64,000 bases of DNA from Candidatus Omnitrophota bacterium. GTDB lineage: Bacteria > Omnitrophota > Gorgyraeia > 2-02-FULL-51-18. Below are positions 57,892 to 64,000 of the stretch, in pieces (positions within the stretch are counted from its first letter, which is position 1; each line of letters opens with the position of its first letter). The notes beneath the pieces are model-generated. The model worked only from the letters and a program-made list of their open reading frames with translations. It did not search any database and had not been told where the DNA came from. The position numbers and the translations under genes were made by a program. The stretch lies in NCBI GenBank assembly GCA_022072175.1, contig JAJVIE010000001.1:62001-126000 (forward strand), in the 5' to 3' direction.

Positions 57892-60675
57892 ATGACTGAG
57901 CCCCTAGCGCGTCTTTTCAACGCCCGCGTTCTCTTCTCATCCCCTACAGCGCGGATGCTGTATGCGGTCATCGCGTATGGCTTGGCCAGCGCGGTCACCG
58001 CCTGGTCCTCTTCTTACGCCAACATCGCTCACATCGAGTACCAGGCCGGTCTGGCCGCCGGATGGGTGATCCTGTTCGGACCGCGCTATCTCTGGGTCCT
58101 GGTGCCGGCCCAGCTCCTGCGGGCGCTGTATACGCTCGGTCCGGATCCGTCCGCCCTGACCCACGTCACGACCGAGATCCTGATCGGTCCCATCGCCCTT
58201 GTCCTGAGGCGCGGCCTGCGTTTTTCGGAGTCGCTCGAATCTCATCGGGACGTACTGAGGATGTTCTTCGTTCTACTGAGCGCCTCAGTGCTGGCCGCTT
58301 GTACCGCGTCGATCGGCGGGGCGCTGGCTTTCGGCCCTCCGGATCCGGGCGTGCCGGGTTTCAAGCATATCCTCTCAGGTCATTTTCTGGGCGCGCTGGT
58401 CACAGCGCCCCTGCTCTGGAACATCTGGCTGCGCCCCATCGACAGCGGCCCCGCCAAGCATGTCCTGCAGGGCTATGCCGCCCTGCTGATCTACGATCTT
58501 CTCGTCGCTCGGATCTATAGCGTCGATTACAGGCTCTATGGACCCGAACAGCATTTCATGGTCCTCTCGCTACTGTCCGCCGCGTGGGCGCTGTTCCGTC
58601 TGGGTATCCGGGGCGCGGTGCTGATCAATCTGATGTACTTGTCGACGGTCCTGCCGGCTTCGATGGGAGGCCTGGGCCCGCTGGCCCAAAGCCATCCCGA
58701 CAGCCCTCTGGCCGCCGTCTGGGCGTACGCCGCCGGAGTCTCTCTTCTATCCTTGCTGTTGGCCTGCATGGTCCGCGAACGCCACTGGACGGTGGAGGAG
58801 TCGGGTCGCGGCGAGCGCTACTTCAAGAGACTGATCGAGAACGCCACCGACAACGTCGCCGTTCTCGAGGCCAACGGCGTCATCCGGTACGAGAACCCCT
58901 CCGTGCGCGCGCTGGGCGGATGGAATGTCGAGGACCTTGTCGGCCGCAACGCCTTTGAGTTCATCCACCCGGACGATGTGCCCCAGGCTTGGGCGGCCTA
59001 TCAGCAGGGCCTCCGTCATCCCGGAGATGCTTACAAAGCCACCTTCCGCCTCAAGACCAAGAGCGGCGGCTGGATCTACGTCGAGTCCACGGGCCGGTCC
59101 CTGTTGCACGACCCGGACGTAAGGGGCGTCATCATCAGTTCTCGCGATGTCACCGAGCGCGAACGCGTGCTCCAAGAGCTGGTCCTGTTGCTATCAGCCA
59201 TCGAGCAGAGCGCCGAGTCCGTGGTCCTCACGGACCGCGAGGGTCTGATCACGTACGTCAACGCGGGTTTTGAGAAGACCACCGGATATACGCGGCAGGA
59301 GGCGATCGGGCAGAACCCCCGCATCCTCAAGTCCGGCAAACATCCCGAAGAGTTCTACCGCGGGCTCTGGGAACAGCTGCTGGGCGGACAGCTGGTGCGC
59401 ACGGTGTTCATCAACAAGCGTAAGAACGGAGAGCTCTACTACGACGCCAAGCAGATCTCTCCGATGCGCGATGCCAAGGGCACGATCATCGGTTTCGTGG
59501 CGGTGGGCCAGGACATCACTGAACAGCGCTCGATGGAAGAGCAGTTCCGGCACGCTCAGAAGATGGAGGCCGTCGGACGGCTGGCCGGAGGCATCGCGCA
59601 TGATTTCAACAACCTGCTGACCGTGATCATCGGCTACTCCAAGATAGCCCTGCCCCGCGTCTCGGGTGATACGGAACTGCGGTCCGCCCTTGAGGCCATC
59701 CTCTTGGCCGGGGAGCGCGCCTCCGGGTTGACGCGTCAACTGCTGGCCTTCAGCCGCAAGCAGGTCGCGCAGGCCCAGCCGTTCGTGATCAACGAACTGA
59801 TCCAGCAGTCGGAGAGCATGTACCGGTTCATGTGCGGGGTCCAGATCCGTCTCCGTCTGGAGCTGGCCCCAGGGATCCGGCCCGTGTTCGCTGATCCGGT
59901 GCTGATGGACCAGGTCATCATCAATCTGATCGTCAACGCCAAGGACGCGATGCCCGAGGGCGGGGAGCTGGCGATCCGCACCCTCTCCGTCCGTCCGGAG
60001 CCCTCCGGAGGATCGGCGGGGGACTCGCCTCGCGGTCAGGTGGCGATCGAGGTCTCGGACACCGGTCTCGGCATGACCGACGAGATCAAGAGCAAGATCT
60101 TCGAGCCGTTCTTCACGACCAAGCCCAAGGACAAGGGCACCGGGCTCGGTCTGCCCACGGTGTACGGCATCATCGAGCAGGCCGGCGGGTCCATCACGGT
60201 GGACAGCTCTCCCGGCCATGGGACGACGTTCCGCATCCTCCTGCCGGAGAGCCCGGAGCCGGCCAAGTCCCTGCGTCAGACGGAGGCCGCGGTGCTCAAG
60301 AGCGGCCAAGGACGCCTGGTGATGCTCGTGGACGACGAGAAGGACGTGCGCGGTCTGGCCGCCAGCGCTCTGCGGGGACAGCAGTATGAGGTGATCGAGG
60401 CCGCCAACGGCGAAGAAGCCCTGGACAAGGTCTGGCGCTTGCAGGGCAGGGTGGTGGATCTCTTGGTGACGGACATGATCATGCCCGGCATGACCGGACG
60501 GGAGCTCGCGGACAAGTACAAGGTCCTCTCCCCCTCCACGCGCACGCTGATCATCTCGGGATTTACGGAGAAGGTCGATTTTCTCAAGGAAGGCGAATCC
60601 TTCCTTCAGAAGCCCTTTTCACCCATCGGCCTCTTGACGGCCGTCCAACAGGCGCTCTCGTCCGGCGGAGTCTAG
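57892..60675 (+). CDS. MASE1-PAS-PAS hybrid sensor histidine kinase
   Basis: A 927-aa membrane sensor. Residues 1-300 form an eight-helix MASE1-type sensory region. Two PAS domains follow (about 310-425 and 430-555; second with ITYVNAGFEKTTGYTRQEAIG). HisKA has AGGIAHDFNNLLTVIIGYS (His570), HATPase has INLIVNAKDAMPEGG and GTGLGLPTVYGI, and a C-terminal receiver has Asp861 (LLVTDMIMPG). The AHDFNN type is common in hybrid kinases. No cognate effector is nearby, so output goes to an unlinked partner, or the neighbouring tps genes are targets (speculative). Its TAG stop overlaps the opposite gene's stop in a CTAG. Confidence 0.92.
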   Translation: MTEPLARLFNARVLFSSPTARMLYAVIAYGLASAVTAWSSSYANIAHIEYQAGLAAGWVILFGPRYLWVLVPAQLLRALYTLGPDPSALTHVTTEILIGPIALVLRRGLRFSESLESHRDVLRMFFVLLSASVLAACTASIGGALAFGPPDPGVPGFKHILSGHFLGALVTAPLLWNIWLRPIDSGPAKHVLQGYAALLIYDLLVARIYSVDYRLYGPEQHFMVLSLLSAAWALFRLGIRGAVLINLMYLSTVLPASMGGLGPLAQSHPDSPLAAVWAYAAGVSLLSLLLACMVRERHWTVEESGRGERYFKRLIENATDNVAVLEANGVIRYENPSVRALGGWNVEDLVGRNAFEFIHPDDVPQAWAAYQQGLRHPGDAYKATFRLKTKSGGWIYVESTGRSLLHDPDVRGVIISSRDVTERERVLQELVLLLSAIEQSAESVVLTDREGLITYVNAGFEKTTGYTRQEAIGQNPRILKSGKHPEEFYRGLWEQLLGGQLVRTVFINKRKNGELYYDAKQISPMRDAKGTIIGFVAVGQDITEQRSMEEQFRHAQKMEAVGRLAGGIAHDFNNLLTVIIGYSKIALPRVSGDTELRSALEAILLAGERASGLTRQLLAFSRKQVAQAQPFVINELIQQSESMYRFMCGVQIRLRLELAPGIRPVFADPVLMDQVIINLIVNAKDAMPEGGELAIRTLSVRPEPSGGSAGDSPRGQVAIEVSDTGLGMTDEIKSKIFEPFFTTKPKDKGTGLGLPTVYGIIEQAGGSITVDSSPGHGTTFRILLPESPEPAKSLRQTEAAVLKSGQGRLVMLVDDEKDVRGLAASALRGQQYEVIEAANGEEALDKVWRLQGRVVDLLVTDMIMPGMTGRELADKYKVLSPSTRTLIISGFTEKVDFLKEGESFLQKPFSPIGLLTAVQQALSSGGV

Positions 60676-61217
60676 GGCCGGCGGCAGGTCTGACCGGCAG
60701 GCCTCTGGTTCCACGGCATGCGGGCCAACAGCATCGCCATGCCGCAAGTGTCGGTGACCGCCGCGAACACCAGCCCCGCACCCACGAACGCGGCCAGTCC
60801 GAGCCAGTAGAAGTGCACCATCAAGCCCAGCGCCGTGCCGATCAGCACCAGCAGTCCCGCCGCGAAACGCACTTGCCGCTCGAGCGACCACACTCCGCCG
60901 GACCGGCGCAGGACCGGACGTCCGGCCTCGACCCACGCGCGAAGCCCTCCATCGAGCACCCGCACGTCCCGGTAGCCTGCCCGCTCGAACGCCTCCGCGG
61001 CCTGACAGGCCCGCGCGCCGCTACGGCAGAGCACGTACAGAGGCTCCTGAGGCGACAGCCCCGCCTGGTCCGCTCGCAGGCTCGACAACGGCAGGGACCG
61101 CGCGCCCTCGAGCCTCTCCGAGTCGTACTCGGCCGGCTCGCGCACATCCACCACCTGGATCGTGGAGGGTCCACCCTTCAACGCTTGCTCCAACTCCGTC
61201 ACCGTGATCTTTTTCAT
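60672..61217 (-). CDS. Rhodanese domain protein with membrane tail (YgaP-like)
   Basis: A 181-aa protein. The rhodanese domain (5-105) has VVDVREPAEY and the active Cys64 in CRSGARA, then VRVLDGGLRAW. The second half carries DUF2892-type membrane helices (FAAGLLVLIGTALGLMV, LAAFVGAGLVFAAVTD) with a late CGMAMLL. This is the E. coli YgaP layout, a sulfur-transferase tethered to the membrane. AGGAG lies upstream of the ATG. It follows the dehydrogenase by 46 bp with a hairpin (61244-61262) between. Confidence 0.9.
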   Translation of the reverse strand: MKKITVTELEQALKGGPSTIQVVDVREPAEYDSERLEGARSLPLSSLRADQAGLSPQEPLYVLCRSGARACQAAEAFERAGYRDVRVLDGGLRAWVEAGRPVLRRSGGVWSLERQVRFAAGLLVLIGTALGLMVHFYWLGLAAFVGAGLVFAAVTDTCGMAMLLARMPWNQRPAGQTCRRP

Positions 61218-61263
61218 GGTCGGTCTCCTCTCCTAGGGTCGGTCGTCCGGGACCGCCGGACGC

Positions 61264-61977
61264 TCACCAGTCGATCTGTTTCTTGTCCCTGAAGTACTTA
61301 CCCGTAGGACCCTTGGGACCCAGCGTGGCCAGGTACACGGCCGTACGTGCGCCCTCTTCGGCCGAGCGCGTCGCCTCCGGTCCGCCCATGTCGGTACGGC
61401 ACCACCCCGGACACATCGAGTTGACCAGGATGCCCATGCCTTTGGTCTCATGCGCCAGGACGCGTGTGAGCGCGTTGAGCGCGGTCTTGGACAGCCGGTA
61501 GCCGAGGAACCCGCCCTCCATCTCGGAGAGTGTCCCCAGACCGCTGGAGAGATTGACGATACGGCCATAGCCGTGCATCTCCATGAGCGGGATGAAGATC
61601 TGGCAGACGACCAGATGTCCGATGACGTTGGTCTCGAACGTCCGCCGCACGGTCTCCACCGACGCCGACAGGGCCGGACCCGCCTTGTCCTCCTCGAGCA
61701 TGATCCCGGCGTTGTTGATGAGCACGTCCACTCTGCGGTGTTTGCGCACCGCGTAGTCGTAACAGCGCTTGATGCTCCCCGTGTCCGTCACGTCCATCGG
61801 GTAGAAATCCACGCTGTGCCCCTCGCGCCTCAGCTCGGCGGTGGCCGCCTCGCCCTTCTTGGCGTCGCGCGCGGTCAGCAGGACCGTCAAGCCCTTGGCC
61901 GCGAGCTGACGCGAGATCTCAAGACCCAGACCCTTGTTGGCGCCCGAGACGAGCGCGATGCGTGTCACGGCGGCCAT
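61264..61977 (-). CDS. Short-chain dehydrogenase (carbonyl-reductase-like)
   Basis: A 237-aa SDR with cofactor loop ALVSGANKGLGLEISRQLA, VDVLINNAGIM, RIVNLSSGLG and catalytic YRLSK. The SGANKGLG start resembles carbonyl reductase (SDR21C). The end KYFRDKKQIDW differs from usual SDRs. The ATG at 61975-61977 overlaps the upstream gene's stop (TGATG). Substrate unknown; the glutaredoxin-like neighbour hints at detoxification of carbonyl compounds. Confidence 0.88.
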   Translation of the reverse strand: MAAVTRIALVSGANKGLGLEISRQLAAKGLTVLLTARDAKKGEAATAELRREGHSVDFYPMDVTDTGSIKRCYDYAVRKHRRVDVLINNAGIMLEEDKAGPALSASVETVRRTFETNVIGHLVVCQIFIPLMEMHGYGRIVNLSSGLGTLSEMEGGFLGYRLSKTALNALTRVLAHETKGMGILVNSMCPGWCRTDMGGPEATRSAEEGARTAVYLATLGPKGPTGKYFRDKKQIDW

Positions 61978-62720
61978 CAGCGCACCCCCGCGGACAGGCC
62001 GACCACCGGCTCCGGAGACAACAAGCGCTCCACGCGACGCCTCCAAGCTGCGAACTCGGCGTTCTCATCGAGGATGGCGCCCGCGCTCAAACCCTCCACG
62101 GAACGCGTGATGCCGTACACCGCCAGATCCGCGCCGTTGGGCTTGTCCCCTCCCTGGTACGGACGCCCGCGAAGGGCCGCGACCCACTCCGCGGCCTTGG
62201 TGCTGAGGAAGATCCGGGGATCATGGATCCCCTCGCGCTTGGCGATCTTCTTGGCCACGAGCGTCATCACGAAGGCCCCGGTCAGCTTGATGGAGATCTT
62301 CTGCCACCAGCCGAACTTACCGACCTTGGTGATGTAGTCGAACGATTCGAGCGCGTGCGGCAGGGTGTCGTAGATCGCCGTGGGCAGGCCCTTGACGTAC
62401 TTCTCCGACCAGGCCAGCCACTTGTCCTCCTCCGCGCGCTCCGCCGCCGAGGCCGCGAACACCGCCCGCTCCGGATACTCGGCGTCGATATGGCGCATGA
62501 TCGGGGTCGAGTCGTTGACCTGCCTGCCGGAAGCGTCCACGTAGATGGGCACGGCCCGGTAGTCCGTTGAGAAAGCGATCTCTTTCTTATTGAGCGGATG
62601 CACCTCGATGGTCTCGAAGTCCACTCCCTTGTACCTCAGGATCGTGCGGACCTTGTTGCAGAACGGACAAGCCGCGTACTGATAGAGCCGGGGTCGCATC
62701 GAAGTCTCCGTGGGTTTCAT
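61977..62720 (-). CDS. Glutaredoxin/GST-type protein (PTGES2-like)
   Basis: A 247-aa protein. It has an N-terminal thioredoxin fold with CPFC (residues 18-21), VDFETIEVHPLNKKEI and RAVPIYVDASG, then an all-helical GST C-domain (WLAWSEKYVKGLPTAIYDTL). The layout is that of microsomal prostaglandin E synthase 2-like GSTs; the prostaglandin role does not apply to bacteria. The start overlaps the glycosyltransferase stop (ATGA). Confidence 0.85.
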   Translation of the reverse strand: MKPTETSMRPRLYQYAACPFCNKVRTILRYKGVDFETIEVHPLNKKEIAFSTDYRAVPIYVDASGRQVNDSTPIMRHIDAEYPERAVFAASAAERAEEDKWLAWSEKYVKGLPTAIYDTLPHALESFDYITKVGKFGWWQKISIKLTGAFVMTLVAKKIAKREGIHDPRIFLSTKAAEWVAALRGRPYQGGDKPNGADLAVYGITRSVEGLSAGAILDENAEFAAWRRRVERLLSPEPVVGLSAGVR

Positions 62721-63727
62721 GAGATCCGTCCGGCCTCAAGGATGGCGCGCAGACGATCGGTATAAGTGTGTCCGCCCGAGCGGATCAGGCGGTGAGCCGC
62801 CTCGGCCAGGCGCCGCCGCTCCTCGGGGGCGTCGAGCAGGCGGCGGATGAGCGCGGCCGCATCGGTGATGCCCTTGAAATACCTCACGCACCGCCCGTCC
62901 TCACCGTAGAGCGCGCGATGCTCCGCGGTGTCCTCTGCGATCAGACAGCCGCCGACCGCGGGGATCTCGAAGCTTCGCATGCTGTGGCCGTCCCGGTTGG
63001 ACCGGCGCACGAGACAGAGGTTGATCGCGGCCCCGGCGATGGCCTGACGCAGGACCTGAGGCCCCACCTGGCCGCGCCAGTGCGCGCGCGTGAGCGGGTC
63101 ACGCTCCCAATATCCGCCGTACAGCGTCATGGGCACGCTCTGGTTGATCAGGGATTTGATGAGGAGCACACGGTCGTTGTCGGCCCCGCCGTAGAAGAGC
63201 ACCTCCGAGGCGTATCGTGCCCGCTCCACCGGATCGACGGACTCGGCCGGATGGAAGTGCTCCGGATCGTACGCGAACGGCAGGTAACTCACCTGTCGAC
63301 AGCCCAGGCGCTTGAGGTCCGGCTCCAGGGCTGTCTTGGTCGTATAGACCTGGTCATAAGCGGTGATGGCCTTCAACTGCCACGCCGCCCGGTGCGAGGC
63401 GTTCCAGGGATCGTCGGTCAGGTACACGGCCTTGCGGACGGCGGGGTCCATCTGCCGTAGCGTCCGTTCCGTCACCGGTGAGACGCCCGCGCTCAAGAAC
63501 AGGTCCGGCCGCCACTCCTTGACCGTATCGGACACGCTCTTGCTATACCGCGCCAGACCCAGCGGGCGACGCCCCATCCTCCAGGCCAGAGCTCTGAGCG
63601 GCGCGGGGCCTCGATAGGCCTCGGCGGCGTCCAGGAGGCGCGCCTCATGTCCCAGCTCGACAGCGGAGCGGAGCCACGACGCGCCCACATGGGTGCCGGT
63701 GGTGCCTCCGGCGATCAGGACCCTCAT
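62717..63727 (-). CDS. CgeB-family glycosyltransferase
   Basis: A 336-aa GT-B protein of the CgeB/Glyco_trans_1_2 type. The N-terminal Rossmann fold starts MRVLIAGGTTGTHVGASWLR. KAVYLTDDPWNASHR and SYLPFAYDPEHFHP follow, and the C-domain signature is SFEIPAVGGCLIAEDTAEHR, then CVRYFKG. Such enzymes decorate spores, polysaccharides or proteins. The acceptor is unknown. It heads the overlapping cgeB-gst-sdr run and follows a carbohydrate-binding-like gene by 19 bp. Confidence 0.86.
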   Translation of the reverse strand: MRVLIAGGTTGTHVGASWLRSAVELGHEARLLDAAEAYRGPAPLRALAWRMGRRPLGLARYSKSVSDTVKEWRPDLFLSAGVSPVTERTLRQMDPAVRKAVYLTDDPWNASHRAAWQLKAITAYDQVYTTKTALEPDLKRLGCRQVSYLPFAYDPEHFHPAESVDPVERARYASEVLFYGGADNDRVLLIKSLINQSVPMTLYGGYWERDPLTRAHWRGQVGPQVLRQAIAGAAINLCLVRRSNRDGHSMRSFEIPAVGGCLIAEDTAEHRALYGEDGRCVRYFKGITDAAALIRRLLDAPEERRRLAEAAHRLIRSGGHTYTDRLRAILEAGRIS

Positions 63728-63746
63728 CGACCCGCCGGCCCGTGGA

Positions 63747-64000
63747 TCACTCGTACCGGATGTCGTCGAGGTAGAACGTCGCTCCGTCGGGATTGACGTC
63801 GAGATTGGTCGCCCAGCAGAACCCTCCGCTGATGGACGTCAGGTCCTTGTCCGCCAGATCGATGGTGAACTGCTGCCACTCGGTCGTGAGCACGACCGGG
63901 CCGATGCCGGCCACGTCGGTGTCGGCATAGTTGCCCGAAATGCCGCCGAGCTTGAACTCCTCGATCCGCTCGCCGCCCTTCTCGCCGCGAGCCCAGAACG
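63747..64000 (-). CDS. Carbohydrate-binding-like protein, C-terminal fragment
   Basis: The last 83 residues of a gene that starts beyond the right edge. GPVVLTTEWQQFTIDLADKD and the closing ATFYLDDIRYE are typical of CBM11/CIA30-type jelly-roll domains attached to secreted glycoside hydrolases. The reading frame stays open to the window edge. Which enzyme it belongs to cannot be seen. Confidence 0.7.
   Translation of the reverse strand, partial: FWARGEKGGERIEEFKLGGISGNYADTDVAGIGPVVLTTEWQQFTIDLADKDLTSISGGFCWATNLDVNPDGATFYLDDIRYE

Noticed and set aside
1-64000. tRNA, rRNA, CRISPR array, transposase or phage genes
   Set aside because: Nothing resembling tRNA arms, rRNA cores, regular short repeats, DDE/HUH transposases or integrases was seen on either strand.

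Overview
The window is GC-rich and densely coded, mostly on the minus strand. Secreted proteins carry Sec signal peptides. There is a two-partner secretion pair (POTRA/beta-barrel transporter plus haemagglutinin-type exoprotein) and a beta-barrel porin, so the host is a diderm bacterium. The giant protein below, with its N-terminal DAHVN/GGYHT module, fits the uncultivated phylum Omnitrophota (former OP3), where giant genes are known. This assignment is inference, since no rRNA or other phylogenetic marker lies in the window. I saw no tRNA, rRNA, CRISPR array or insertion sequence.

Region 1 (1-32,828). The 5' part of ilvD (dihydroxy-acid dehydratase) runs off the left edge. Next to it is one uninterrupted minus-strand reading frame of about 10,700 codons (681-32,828). 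It begins with a secretion-type hydrophobic segment. Thirty copies of a short motif, Gly-Ala-Arg-Leu-Ala (GARLA), cut it into 31 modules. Many modules resemble complete enzymes: two protein-kinase folds, maltokinase plus 4-alpha-glucanotransferase, a membrane GT2 glycosyltransferase, a HAD phosphatase, a YdcF-like domain, a phosphoglycerate-dehydrogenase-like domain, a methyltransferase, two GHKL ATPases and a transglutaminase/papain-like Cys-His-Asp module. The motif is spelled with many different codons, so it is kept at the protein level. The working hypothesis is a bacterial polyprotein or mega-scaffold whose modules are separated, or sorted, at GARLA. This is the most unusual system in the window.

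Region 2 (32,985-49,611). This is a phosphate regulon in two minus-strand transcription units. Each unit starts with the same promoter design: four 7-bp half-sites with exact 11-bp periodicity (Pho box), then 9 bp, then a -10 hexamer. Unit A is CHAD - ppx/gppA - two thymidylate-kinase-like genes - phoB - phoR, with nearly every junction overlapping. Unit B is porin - pstS - terminator - pstC - pstA - pstB - small secreted protein - phoU - queC - panE. Between phoR and the unit-B Pho box lies a 428-bp element with 45-nt inverted arms and several nested perfect stems. It is probably an unrecognised structured RNA or a structured mobile element.

Region 3 (49,623-51,769). A SixA-like phosphatase is divergent from a FolM-type short-chain reductase, which is followed by QueD/6-pyruvoyl-tetrahydropterin synthase. 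Two small coiled-coil/hypothetical genes converge on queD across a shared hairpin.

Region 4 (51,843-60,675). A two-partner secretion pair (tpsB, tpsA) is divergent from a MASE1-PAS-PAS-HisKA-HATPase-REC hybrid sensor kinase.

Region 5 (60,672-64,000). A minus-strand cluster of mostly overlapping genes contains a partial carbohydrate-binding-like protein, a CgeB-type glycosyltransferase, a glutaredoxin/GST protein, a short-chain dehydrogenase and a membrane rhodanese.
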